Below are positions 9,980-18,135 of a stretch of DNA of 64,000 nucleotides, one piece after another. Source of the stretch: Dehalococcoidia bacterium (GTDB lineage: Bacteria; Chloroflexota; Dehalococcoidia; Tepidiformales; Tepidiformaceae); assembly GCA_020850615.1 (NCBI GenBank), contig JADZEI010000012.1, positions 62,001-126,000 on the forward strand, given 5' to 3'. A program made the position numbers and the translations under genes. Every line of letters begins with the position of its first letter. Within the stretch, counting starts at the first letter, position 1. The notes under the pieces are model-generated. The model saw only the letters and a program-made list of their open reading frames with translations, did no database searches and had not been told where the DNA came from.

Positions 9980-10471
9980 ATGCGGACGATGGACGGCCTG
10001 CGACGGGCGGCGCTCCGGCGGCTGGCGCCCCTGCTGTGGCGGCTGCAGGACTGGCGGCTGCGGACGACCGGCGATCTGACGATGGGCGCAAAGGTGCTGG
10101 TGGTGCGGGAGGGCGCGGTGCTGCTCGTTGGGCACACCTACCGGCCGGGCTGGTTCCTCCCCGGCGGCGGGTTGAAGCGCGGTGAGACGGCGGAGGCGTG
10201 CGCGCGAAGGGAGCTGCGCGAGGAAGCCGGCATCGTGGCGGGCGAGCTGCGATTCGTGGGGCTGTTCGCGAACCTGGGGCGCGGACGGAACGACCACATC
10301 GCGCTGTTCGCGACAGAGACGGAGCAGGCGCCGGGCGCGACGTCGTGGGAGATCGCCGAGTGCCGGTACTGGCCGCTGGACGCGTTGCCGCCCGACCTGG
10401 CGCCCGGCGACGCGCGACGGATCCGCGAACACATCGGGGGCGCGCCGGGGCGGCGGGCCGGGCGCTGGTAG
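9980..10471 (+). CDS. Nudix hydrolase
   Basis: The 163-residue product has the Nudix box GGGLKRGETAEACARRELREEAGI, with the G-x5-E-x7-RELREEAG spacing intact, about residues 54-77. The family hydrolyses nucleoside diphosphates linked to another moiety. About 30 residues of Arg/Leu-rich helix precede the domain. TAGCAT plus six bases (GGGCGC) precede the ATG, suggesting a leaderless transcript. It is divergent from the 3-hydroxyacyl-CoA dehydrogenase gene and convergent with the alcohol dehydrogenase gene. The substrate is unknown. Confidence 0.92.
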   Translation: MRTMDGLRRAALRRLAPLLWRLQDWRLRTTGDLTMGAKVLVVREGAVLLVGHTYRPGWFLPGGGLKRGETAEACARRELREEAGIVAGELRFVGLFANLGRGRNDHIALFATETEQAPGATSWEIAECRYWPLDALPPDLAPGDARRIREHIGGAPGRRAGRW

Positions 10472-10499
10472 CTTGCTGTGCGCGAGCCGGGCGCAGAGC

Positions 10500-10523
10500 G
10501 GCCGGGCCAGGACGAGCCCGGCC
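10500..10523. terminator. GC hairpin between convergent genes
   Basis: GGCCGGGC (10500-10507) pairs with GCCCGGCC (10516-10523). It lies between the convergent Nudix and alcohol dehydrogenase genes but has no T-run, so intrinsic termination is uncertain. Confidence 0.35.
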
Positions 10524-10546
10524 CGGCCGCGAGGAGTGGCGCCGTC

Positions 10547-11626
10547 TCAGAACTTGAGGACGGTGCGGGCGACTTCACCGGCCTTCATCGCGCGGAAGGC
10601 TTCGTTGACGTCTTCGAGGCTGCCCGTGCGCGAGATCATCTCGTCGAGCTTGAGCCGGCCCTGCAGGTAGAAGTCGATGTAGCGCGGCATGTCCTTGCGG
10701 AAGCGGTTCGAGCCCATGTTCGAGCCCTGGACGCGCTTTTCCATGAGGAACGAGGGGCCGTCGAGCTCGATCTTGGTGCCGACGGGGATCATGCCGATGA
10801 TGGTGGCCGTGCCGCCGTTGGCGAGGCTGTCGAAGGCCTGCTCGGCGGCGACCTTTTTGCCAATGGCCTCGAAGGTGTACTCGGCGCCGCCGCCGGTGAT
10901 CTCCTTGACCTTCGCGACGGCGTCGCCGCTGGAAGCATCGACGACGTGGGTGGCGCCGAGCTCCTTCGCGGTGGCGAGCTTCGATTCGACCATGTCGACG
11001 GCGATGATCTGGCGGGCGCCGGCGATCTTCGCGCCCTGGATGGCGGCGAGGCCCACGCCACCCGCGCCCCAGACGGCGACGGAGGAGCCGGGCTCGACCT
11101 TCGCGGTGTTGAGCACGGCACCGACGCCGGTCATGACGCCGCAGCCGATGAGGGCGGCGCGGTCGAGGGGCATGTCTTCGCGGATCTTCACGACCGCGTT
11201 TTCGTGGAGAAGCATGTACTCGGCGTAGCTGGAGATGCTGAGGAACTGGAAGACGGGCGAGCCGTTCCAGGTGAAGTGCGGCTTATCGAGGCCGAGCTTG
11301 CGGCCGGGCTTGGTGGCGCAGAGGCTCGGGCGGCCGCTGAGGCAGAAGTTGCAGTTGCCGCAGAAGACGGAGAGGCAGGCGATGACGTGGTCGCCGGGCT
11401 TCACGTAGTCCACCTGGTCGCCGACTTCCTCCACGATGCCGGCGGCTTCGTGCCCAAGGATGGCGGGCGCGGGGTACGGGTAGAACCCGTCGACGAAGTG
11501 GAGGTCGCTGTGGCAAACACCGGAGGCGACGGTCTTGACGACGATCTCGTGGGGACCGGGCTTGTCGAGCTCGACCTGTTCGATGGTGAGCGGCTGCTGC
11601 GGGCCGTGGAAGATGGCTGCTTTCAT
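10547..11626 (-). CDS. Zinc-dependent alcohol dehydrogenase
   Basis: The 359-residue medium-chain dehydrogenase has catalytic zinc ligands Cys in SGVCHSDLH (about residue 38) and the GHEAAGIVEEVG motif. The structural zinc loop is CGNCNFCLSGRPSLC (near 89-103), and the NAD site is VWGAGGVGLAAIQGA (near 184-198). It most resembles the class III/AdhD-like branch. It starts at ATG 11626 and is monocistronic, convergent with the Nudix gene. It would oxidise an alcohol or formaldehyde adduct with NAD; the substrate is unassigned. Confidence 0.93.
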   Translation of the reverse strand: MKAAIFHGPQQPLTIEQVELDKPGPHEIVVKTVASGVCHSDLHFVDGFYPYPAPAILGHEAAGIVEEVGDQVDYVKPGDHVIACLSVFCGNCNFCLSGRPSLCATKPGRKLGLDKPHFTWNGSPVFQFLSISSYAEYMLLHENAVVKIREDMPLDRAALIGCGVMTGVGAVLNTAKVEPGSSVAVWGAGGVGLAAIQGAKIAGARQIIAVDMVESKLATAKELGATHVVDASSGDAVAKVKEITGGGAEYTFEAIGKKVAAEQAFDSLANGGTATIIGMIPVGTKIELDGPSFLMEKRVQGSNMGSNRFRKDMPRYIDFYLQGRLKLDEMISRTGSLEDVNEAFRAMKAGEVARTVLKF

Positions 11627-11736
11627 TGAGAACCCCCTCTGGATACCGTGATCGGCGCCCCGAATGCTACTCGACTTCGCATCCGCTGCAACTCCGAAGG
11701 GCCGGAGATGCGTACGCCTGGCACGGCGCGCGGTGG

Positions 11737-13095
11737 CTAGCGGGCGTCCCGGGAGGCCGGTGCGCCGACCGGGAGGGCGCTGGTGCCGGGGTTCTTCTTC
11801 ACGACGAGGACGCGGTCCACGCGGCGGCCGTCCATAGCCATGACGCGGAACTCGTAGCCGGGCACGGGCACACGGTCGCCGACGCGCGGGATGCGGCCGA
11901 GGCGCGACATGATGAACCCGCCGACGGTGTCGTAGTCCTCGTCGGCGAGCTCCTCGCCGGTCGCGTCCTCGACGTCGGCGATGAGGGCGAGGCCGCTCAG
12001 GAGCAGGTTGCCGGTGGGGAGCGTGCGCACGGTTTCGCTGCCTTCGCGGCCGCCGCCGAGCCAGCGCCCGAGCAGCCGGTAGAGGACCTCGTCGGCGGTG
12101 AGGATGCCGCTGGTGCCGCCATGCTCATCGACGAGGACGACGATCTGGACCTGGTTCGCGCGCATCGCAGCGACGGCGACTTCGACGGAGACGGACTCGG
12201 GGATGGCGACGGCAGCTTTTACCAAGGGGCGCCATTCGCGGCCACCCGCGTGCACGAGCGCGAGGAGGTCCTTCGCGTCGAGGATGCCGAGGATGTGGTC
12301 GAGGTCCTCTTCGAACACGGGGTAGCGGGTGTGCTGGGACTGCTTGACCTGTTCGAGCACCTCTTCGAGCGGCGCCTCGGAGTCGAAGGCGACGAGCTCG
12401 GTGCGGGGGACCATGATCTGGTCGGCCTGGATGGCGCTGAACTCGAGTGCACGGCGCGCGAGGAGGAGCTCGGAGGTGGAGAGCAGGCCGGCGCGGGCGC
12501 TGGCGCTGAGGACGAGCTCGAGCTCCTCAGGGCCGAGGGTGTCCTGGTTGTCCTGTTCGGGGCGGACACCGAGCGGGCGCACGACCATGCGGCCAAGGAC
12601 GTTCAGCACCCAGACGAACGGGCGGAAGACGGTGCGAAAGAGGCTCACCGGGGCGGCGACCCAGAGCGCCACCTTCTCGGTCTGGGCGAGCGTGAACGAC
12701 TTGGGGCCGAGCTCGCCGAAGACGATGACGAGCGTGGTGACGAGCGCGAAGGCGAGGGTCACGGAGACGGCGCGCCCGACGGCATCGGCGGCCCAGCCGC
12801 TGAAGACGGCTTCGACGGGGGGCTCAATGATCCCGGCGAGAGCGGGCTCGCCCACCCAGCCGAGCGCCAGGCCGGCCATGGTGATGCCGAGCTGGGTGGT
12901 CGCGATGTAGCTATCGAGGTTGTCGAGGGCGGTGCGGACGACCTTCGCGCGGGCGTTGCCTTCTGCGGCGAGCTGGTCGATCCGGGTGCGGCGGACGCCG
13001 ACGAAGGCGAACTCGGCCATGACGAACATGGCGTTCACGGCCACGAGCAGGACAACGCCGACGAGGCCGAGGATGAGCACCTGGGTATCGGACAC
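11737..13095 (-). CDS. Hemolysin-C/CorC-type CNNM transporter with CBS domains
   Basis: The 452-residue membrane protein has a DUF21/CNNM domain with about four membrane segments (residues 1-190, including ATTQLGITMAGLALGWVGEP). A CBS pair (about 205-330, MVPRTELVAFDSEAPLEEV and IVVLVDEHGGTSGILT) follows, then a C-terminal CorC_HlyC domain (about 350-430). The family is linked to Mg2+ efflux. It starts at a GTG with GGGAGGTATCC, and TAGCAT lies a short distance upstream. A region of short tandem repeats separates it from the upstream tandem-Nudix gene. Confidence 0.93.
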   Translation of the reverse strand: MSDTQVLILGLVGVVLLVAVNAMFVMAEFAFVGVRRTRIDQLAAEGNARAKVVRTALDNLDSYIATTQLGITMAGLALGWVGEPALAGIIEPPVEAVFSGWAADAVGRAVSVTLAFALVTTLVIVFGELGPKSFTLAQTEKVALWVAAPVSLFRTVFRPFVWVLNVLGRMVVRPLGVRPEQDNQDTLGPEELELVLSASARAGLLSTSELLLARRALEFSAIQADQIMVPRTELVAFDSEAPLEEVLEQVKQSQHTRYPVFEEDLDHILGILDAKDLLALVHAGGREWRPLVKAAVAIPESVSVEVAVAAMRANQVQIVVLVDEHGGTSGILTADEVLYRLLGRWLGGGREGSETVRTLPTGNLLLSGLALIADVEDATGEELADEDYDTVGGFIMSRLGRIPRVGDRVPVPGYEFRVMAMDGRRVDRVLVVKKNPGTSALPVGAPASRDAR

Positions 13096-13140
13096 GGATA
13101 CCTCCCGGGCTCATGCTAACAGGCGGCCTTGAGGCGGGAT

Positions 13141-13208
13141 GCGTGTTGGGGCGTGTTGGGGCGTGGTGGTGATATTGCCGATTGACGATTGCCGATTGTC
13201 GATTGGGT
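13141..13208. repeat. Tandem decamers followed by heptamers
   Basis: GCGTGTTGGG occurs twice in tandem (13141-13160), with a diverged third copy (GCGTGGTGGT, 13161-13170). Immediately after come five units on an exact seven-base period, ATTGCCG, ATTGACG, ATTGCCG, ATTGTCG, ATTGGGT (13174-13208). It lies between the stop of the tandem-Nudix gene and the CNNM gene and belongs to the heptamer family seen at five other sites. Confidence 0.8.
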
Positions 13209-13213
13209 GCGTG

Positions 13214-14092
13214 TTAGTGGAAGAGGGCTTTGTAGGCGGGGCTTTCGAGGAAGTGCTGGAGGATGGTGTGGCCGTGCGGGGGCATGCGGAGGGCGGGGAG
13301 GTCGGCGGGGGCGAAGTAGCGGAAGGCCTGGCCTTCGCGCACGTCGATGTGCTCCTCCGGGATGTCGTCATCGACGTAGTAGACGTGCTGGACGTCGACG
13401 AGCGCCGTCGGGAGGTCGAAGTCGCGGCGGTAGACGCGGAAGAGCTTGAGGTCTTCGAGCAGGTGCCCGGTCTCTTCTTCGAACTCGCGGAGGGCAGCCG
13501 CGTCGGGTGATTCGCCGGGCTCCATGAGGCCGCCGGGGAACGACCAGTGGCCGGGGTAGCGCTCGGGCGGCAGGTCGTCGTCGCGGAGCTGGAGGAGGAC
13601 GCGGCCCCAGCGGTCGAGCTGGAGGATGGACACGCCCTTGCGGTAGGGCGCCTTCATCGCGACGGTGCCGCGGTAGTGGTCGCTGGCGAGGAACTCGGTG
13701 AGCATCTGGCGCCCGGAGGGGTTCATGCGCAGGCGGGCGGCGTCGTCGGGCGACCAGAAGCGGAAGTCGAGGCCCTCGTTCACGACGATCGCGGCCGGGT
13801 CGACCTCGTCGTCGGCGAAGAAGAGGTGGAGGGTGTGACGCTCGTAGCCGGCGAGCGTGCCCTGGCCGTAGGTCTTGAAGAAGCGGAGGCGCTGGAGGCG
13901 GAGACCGGTCTCCTCTTCCATCTCGCGGACGGCCGTCTCGCGCGGCGTTTCGTCGCCCTCGCGGCCGCCCCCGGGGATGGCCCATCGGCCGTAGCCCTCG
14001 GGTCCGGAGTGGTCGTCGCGCTGCTGGAGGAGGAGGCGGCCGGCGTGGTCGATCAGGAGGACGCCGCTACCTTCCCAGGTGCGGCCGGTCAC
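13214..14092 (-). CDS. Tandem double-Nudix protein
   Basis: About 292 aa from a GTG (VTGRTWEGSGVLL), with two complete Nudix domains in one chain. The first box is GGGREGDETPRETAVREMEEETG (about residues 35-57). The second is GGLMEPGESPDAAALREFEEETG (about 182-204). Both keep the REXXEEXG core. Each is preceded by a strand reading VLLQLRDD or LLLQQRDD, so the halves look like a duplication. The start is set by where similarity begins, since the upstream ribosome site is weak. Monomeric double-Nudix proteins are uncommon; the substrate is unknown. Confidence 0.88.
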   Translation of the reverse strand: MTGRTWEGSGVLLIDHAGRLLLQQRDDHSGPEGYGRWAIPGGGREGDETPRETAVREMEEETGLRLQRLRFFKTYGQGTLAGYERHTLHLFFADDEVDPAAIVVNEGLDFRFWSPDDAARLRMNPSGRQMLTEFLASDHYRGTVAMKAPYRKGVSILQLDRWGRVLLQLRDDDLPPERYPGHWSFPGGLMEPGESPDAAALREFEEETGHLLEDLKLFRVYRRDFDLPTALVDVQHVYYVDDDIPEEHIDVREGQAFRYFAPADLPALRMPPHGHTILQHFLESPAYKALFH

Positions 14093-14303
14093 AGCTGCCC
14101 GCCTTCGCGGCACACCGCCGGGCGGAGGAGAGCACCCGGACGCCTGCCGGCGGGCCTTCGAAGCATGCTCTGCGTCACCTGACCACGATAGCAGCGACGG
14201 GGAAAAGGGTGCGGTATCGCGAAGCCGCCACAGGGCGGCCGTGCGGCGGCCGGAACCATGCTGGCCGCATCGATCGCCGGCGCGGAGGTGGCACAATGGG
14301 CGT

Positions 14304-14744
14304 ATGCGAGCTGTATTCGTCAGCATGGGTGTGGTCCGGCAGCCCACGAAGACCGAGCGGTTCATCGCGTTCCTCGTCCGCTGGGCGGTGCTCACGGTGG
14401 CGGTGTGGGTGGCGGCGGCGATCGTCGATGGGATCCACCTGGAGGGCTGGCGGAGCACGATCGTCGTGGCACTGATCCTCGGGCTGCTCAACGCGGTGCT
14501 GCGGCCGGTCCTGTTCTGGGTGTCGCTGCCGGTGACGGTGCTGACGCTCGGGCTGTTCGTGCTGGTGTTGAACACGGCGATGCTGGCGCTCACAGCGTGG
14601 ATCGCCGGGAAGTTCGACTCCATCCACTTCAGCATCGACGGCTTCTGGGACGCGTTCTTCGGCGCGCTGATCATCTCGCTGGTGTCGTGGGTGCTCGGCT
14701 GGTTCGTGAACGCGGACAAGGTGGCGCGCGGCGCCGGGCGGTGA
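14304..14744 (+). CDS. Phage-holin-superfamily-IV-like membrane protein
   Basis: The 146-residue product has four predicted membrane helices (around residues 20-43, 50-68, 75-98 and 113-138). The spacing and the LILGLLNAVLRPVLFWVSLPVTVLTLGLF block are typical of the PF04020 'mycobacterial four-TMS holin' family. Most members are chromosomal, not phage, and of unknown role. CACAAT, six bases (GGGCGT) and then the ATG again suggest a leaderless transcript. It is convergent with the serpin gene, with only nine bases between stops. Confidence 0.85.
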   Translation: MRAVFVSMGVVRQPTKTERFIAFLVRWAVLTVAVWVAAAIVDGIHLEGWRSTIVVALILGLLNAVLRPVLFWVSLPVTVLTLGLFVLVLNTAMLALTAWIAGKFDSIHFSIDGFWDAFFGALIISLVSWVLGWFVNADKVARGAGR

Positions 14745-14753
14745 CCTGGCGCG

Positions 14754-16043
14754 CTACTGCGGCCCGGTGTAGCGGCCGAGGAAGAGGATGGCGCCGGTCG
14801 GCCGGTCGCGGATGGCGAAGATGAACGGCCGGTCGATGGTGAGCTCGACCACCTCGATGGGTGCGGCGGTCTCGCGCATGATCACGGCGGTGGCAGCTGC
14901 TGCTTCGGTGCCCTTTTCGTCGACGGCGATAAACGACTTGTGCAGCACGTCGGAGATCACCAGGTTGCCGGTGCCATCCATACCGGAGAAGTCGGCGCCT
15001 TCGAAGGGGCTGACCATACCGAGCGCTCTCAGCGGGTCGACCAGCGACTTCTCCCACTCGAACTGGAACTTCGGGAGCGCAAGCGTGACGTGCGCGGCGG
15101 AGAGGCCGCCGGCGAGCGCGGCGAACGACGCGGCATCGAGCGAGGCCTCGGCTTCGGCGAACGTCCCTTCGTCGGGGACGATGATGAGCATGCCGATTTC
15201 GCGGCCGACGTAGCTGAGCTCGACCGCCTGGAGGTCGCCGGCGCGCGCATAGCCGGCATTCACGCCTTCGTGCATGACGTCGACCTGCGTTTCGGTGCCG
15301 TCGAGGAGATGGAACGGGCCGGGCTTTGTCTGGCTTTCGCTGAAAGGTGTCTCCCACGATGCCTTGAAGTAGATGGCGTTGGTCAGGACCAGGCGGGTGT
15401 CGGGGTCGATCGCGTCCGGCGGAAGGAGGTCCTTGATGCGGTCCTTGGTCTGCTCCTCGACCCAGCTGTTGATGACCTCGCGAGAGCCGTCCGGGTCGCC
15501 GCGGAAGTCGAGGAGCTGGAGGCCGGCGCCGTAGTTGCGGGCGAGCAGGTCCAGGTACTCGTCGAGGAAGCGGTATTCCCTGTCGCCCCAGGTGGCGTTG
15601 GCGACGGTGAGCTCGGGCGGCTCGCCCTTCGCCTCGTCCGTGAGCCGCACTTTCGGGCGCTTCTCCAGCTCGAGATCGAGCGCGTTAAGGGCGGCGTGGA
15701 GGCGATCCTGGGGGAGGGTGAAGTGCAGGGTGGCCGCCATCTCGGTGGCGGTCTCGCCGCGGGCGCCGGCGTAGGTCATCGCCAGCGCGGTCGAGATGCT
15801 GTGCGGAGAGAGGAAGAGGTTGCCGGGCTCGGCGGAAAGCTCGTGGTAGAGGTCGAACGCGAAGGCGGCGTTGCCCGCCTGTAGCTCGGTCCCGTCGGCG
15901 CGCGGGACCTCCGGGCTGGTCTCGCGTTCGATGTCGGAGCGGGCCGCGGTGAACGCGCCGCCGCCGCCGCTGCCGCCATCGGAGCAGCTACTCATGGCGA
16001 GGAGCGCGAGCGCAACGGGAAGCAGGCATAGCGATCGCCACAT
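14754..16043 (-). CDS. Serpin-family lipoprotein
   Basis: The 429-residue product begins with a lipoprotein-type signal (LLPVALALLAMSSC, candidate lipid-modified Cys near residue 20) and a Gly/Ser linker. A full serpin domain follows: GNLFLSPHSISTALAMTYAGARG, TRLVLTNAIYFKASWETPF, then HKSFIAVDEKGTEAAAATAV. That last hinge (P17-P8 EKGTEAAAAT) is intact, so it should be inhibitory. The reactive loop continues VIMRETAAP and is a few residues longer than alpha-1-antitrypsin; the P1 residue is ambiguous. The start is an ATG behind CGGAGG. It would be an envelope-anchored protease inhibitor. Confidence 0.95.
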   Translation of the reverse strand: MWRSLCLLPVALALLAMSSCSDGGSGGGGAFTAARSDIERETSPEVPRADGTELQAGNAAFAFDLYHELSAEPGNLFLSPHSISTALAMTYAGARGETATEMAATLHFTLPQDRLHAALNALDLELEKRPKVRLTDEAKGEPPELTVANATWGDREYRFLDEYLDLLARNYGAGLQLLDFRGDPDGSREVINSWVEEQTKDRIKDLLPPDAIDPDTRLVLTNAIYFKASWETPFSESQTKPGPFHLLDGTETQVDVMHEGVNAGYARAGDLQAVELSYVGREIGMLIIVPDEGTFAEAEASLDAASFAALAGGLSAAHVTLALPKFQFEWEKSLVDPLRALGMVSPFEGADFSGMDGTGNLVISDVLHKSFIAVDEKGTEAAAATAVIMRETAAPIEVVELTIDRPFIFAIRDRPTGAILFLGRYTGPQ

Positions 16044-16290
16044 ACGAAGACCTCCGGGCGGTGCGGGCAGTAGGCCCGGGGATGGCAGTCTCGGCCACCG
16101 CGGGGCGGATGTCGACCCACGTCAGCGAACGAGGCCCTTCACGTGTGGGGTACGCGTGCCAGCAGCCCTTGGGTTCGTGCGCCGGGGGCGCATCTTCACG
16201 TGCGGGTGAGATTCGGCGGGAAACCCGGTAGGATGCGAACTTGCCGCTAACCCCACCCGGACGGCGAGCTCTCCTCAAGGCCACGCAGCG
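16044..16290. promoter_or_regulatory. Divergent intergenic region with one candidate -10
   Basis: About 247 bp between the divergent serpin and MBL genes. TAGGAT at 16229-16234 fits the -10 pattern used elsewhere here and would place a plus-strand start near 16241, about 50 nt before the MBL TTG. There is no good -35. Nothing else was recognised. Confidence 0.3.
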
Positions 16291-17331
16291 TTGCAGATCC
16301 TCGAAGGCATCTACCAGCTTCTCACGCCCTTCCCGCAGTTCACGTTCGAAGACGCGAAGGCGCTTCGCCACCAGCTCGAAGAGCACCCGCGCGTCACCAA
16401 GGGGCTGCCCTACGTGCTGCCCTACATGGTCAAGGACGGCGACGACGTGCTCCTCGTCGACTGCGGCTGGAACACGGACGGCGCGTTTTCGGCGCTGGAA
16501 GAGGGGATGAAGGAGCACGGCTCCCACCCCGGCGCGATCACGCAGCTCGTCATCACGCACGTGCACCCGGACCACTACGGCATGGCGGGCCGCCTCAAGC
16601 GCATGTCCGACTGCGACGTGGTGATCCACGAAAAGGACACCGCGGTCATCAACGACCGGTACTTCGCGCCGAAGAGCCTGACGGACGAGATGGGCCGGTT
16701 CATGAACCTGAACGGCGTCCCGCCGATCGAGACGCCACAGATGGCGCAGGGCTCGATGCCGATGATCGACAAGGTCGCGGCGGTGCCGCCGGACACGCAG
16801 GTGAAGGGCGGCGAGACGATCAAGGTCGGCAAGTTCGACTTCGAGATCATCTGGACGCCGGGGCATTCGCCGGGGCACATCTGCCTGTACGAGCCGAACT
16901 ACAAGGTGCTGCTCACGGGCGACCACATCCTGCCGACGATCACACCAAACGTGTCGATCCACGCGCAGACGCACGGCAGCCCGCTCGGGGATTACATGCG
17001 GTCGCTGGAGAAGCTGATCGACCTCGACGTGAAGTACGTGCTGCCCGCGCACGAGTTCGACACCAAGGACCTTAAGAAGCGCATCCGCGAGATCGAGGAG
17101 CACCACGTGGTGCGGCTCGACGAGATGTACAACTGCGTCGACCGCGGCGGGTCGACCGCGTGGGACGTGGCCGGCCGGGTGAAGTGGGCGACGGGGATGC
17201 TCGCCGACTTCGAGCCGTTCATGCAGCGGGCGGCGGTGGGCGAGACGATCGCGCACCTCGAGTACATGTTCGAAACCGGGCGCCTGGCGAAGGTGCGGCG
17301 GGGTGAGCAGCTCTTCTGGCTGCCGGTGTAG
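16291..17331 (+). CDS. MBL-fold metallo-hydrolase
   Basis: The 346-residue protein starts at a TTG (first residues MQILEGIYQLLTPF). It contains the metallo-beta-lactamase signature HVHPDHYG near residue 90, then TPGHSPGHICLY near 190 and LLTGDHILP near 207, giving the two-metal ligand set. Its C-terminal helical part (RIREIEEHHVVRLDEM) resembles the MBL subgroup with a winged-helix-like tail found in LACTB2-type enzymes. The substrate is unknown. It ends three bases before the -35 of the methyltransferase promoter. Confidence 0.9.
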   Translation: MQILEGIYQLLTPFPQFTFEDAKALRHQLEEHPRVTKGLPYVLPYMVKDGDDVLLVDCGWNTDGAFSALEEGMKEHGSHPGAITQLVITHVHPDHYGMAGRLKRMSDCDVVIHEKDTAVINDRYFAPKSLTDEMGRFMNLNGVPPIETPQMAQGSMPMIDKVAAVPPDTQVKGGETIKVGKFDFEIIWTPGHSPGHICLYEPNYKVLLTGDHILPTITPNVSIHAQTHGSPLGDYMRSLEKLIDLDVKYVLPAHEFDTKDLKKRIREIEEHHVVRLDEMYNCVDRGGSTAWDVAGRVKWATGMLADFEPFMQRAAVGETIAHLEYMFETGRLAKVRRGEQLFWLPV

Positions 17332-17334
17332 GTT

Positions 17335-17363
17335 TTGACGGCCACGGGCGCCGTTCCTAGCAT
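17335..17363 (+). promoter_or_regulatory. Sigma70-type promoter, leaderless
   Basis: TTGACG (17335-17340), a 17-base spacer and TAGCAT (17358-17363) form the clearest promoter in the plus-strand genes. Seven bases later comes GTG 17371, so the transcript should begin at or next to the start codon. Confidence 0.8.
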
Positions 17364-17370
17364 CGGGCCC

Positions 17371-18135
17371 GTGGCTGACCCCTATCGCATCGACGCTGAG
17401 TACTACGACCTCCTGCACGACGGGTTCGATGAGGACATCGGGCTCTGGCAGGCGTTTGCCGGGCGGACGGACCGGCCCGTGCTCGAAGTGGGGTGCGGGA
17501 GCGGGCGGATCGCGGTCCCGCTCGCGGCGGCGGGCGCGACGGTCACGGGGATCGACCCGTCGCCGGCGATGCTGGCGCGGGCCCGGGAGGCCGCCAGCGC
17601 GCCCGGTGTGCGGGTGGACCTGCGCGAGGGCACGCTCGGCGATGCGGAGCTGGAGGCGGGGGCGTACGGGCTCGTGCTGCTCGCGAACGATGTGTTCCTG
17701 TTCGCGGAGGACGGCGACGAGCAGGTCGCGTGGCTCCAGGCGGCGGCGCGGGCGCTGCACTTCAGCGGCACGCTGGTGATCGACGTGCCCGGGCCGGCGC
17801 TCGGGCTGGACGCGGCGGCGAACGGCCAGCCGCTGCTCGTGTACGCGGGGGAGATGGAGGATGGGAGCTGGCTGGACGCGTGGCACGTACACGAAGACGA
17901 TCTCGCCGCGCAGACACGCCGCCTGCTGGTCACGTACGAGGTGACATCGCCCGATGGCGTGGTGACACGGCAGCGGAGCGAGCACCTGCTGCGCTACGTG
18001 CACCGGTTCGAGCTGGAGTACCTGTTGCGCATGTCCGGGCTGGCGCTGCTCGACGCCTACGGCGACTATGACCTCGGCCCGTACACGAACGACAGCAGCC
18101 GCCTGATCGTCACGGCCCGGAGGACGGAAGGATGA
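17371..18135 (+). CDS. SAM-dependent class I methyltransferase
   Basis: About 254 aa from GTG 17371, which is fixed by the promoter seven bases upstream. Motif I is VLEVGCGSGRIAVPLAAAG (about residues 34-52), followed by the acidic residue in TGIDPSPAML and a motif-II region LVLLANDVFLF. The C-terminal half is beta-rich (LLVTYEVTSPDGVVTRQRSE). It overlaps plsX by four bases. Product release of SAH would feed the ahcY cycle. The methyl acceptor is unknown. Confidence 0.88.
   Translation: MADPYRIDAEYYDLLHDGFDEDIGLWQAFAGRTDRPVLEVGCGSGRIAVPLAAAGATVTGIDPSPAMLARAREAASAPGVRVDLREGTLGDAELEAGAYGLVLLANDVFLFAEDGDEQVAWLQAAARALHFSGTLVIDVPGPALGLDAAANGQPLLVYAGEMEDGSWLDAWHVHEDDLAAQTRRLLVTYEVTSPDGVVTRQRSEHLLRYVHRFELEYLLRMSGLALLDAYGDYDLGPYTNDSSRLIVTARRTEG

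Noticed and set aside
13214-14719. Tandem-Nudix protein as a 500-residue fusion with an upstream domain
   Set aside because: The N-terminal 200 codons run antisense through the holin-like gene and the gap; similarity begins at GTG 14092.
14304-14744. Prophage evidence from the holin-like gene
   Set aside because: This holin-superfamily IV protein is widespread on chromosomes, and there are no lysis, capsid or integrase genes nearby.
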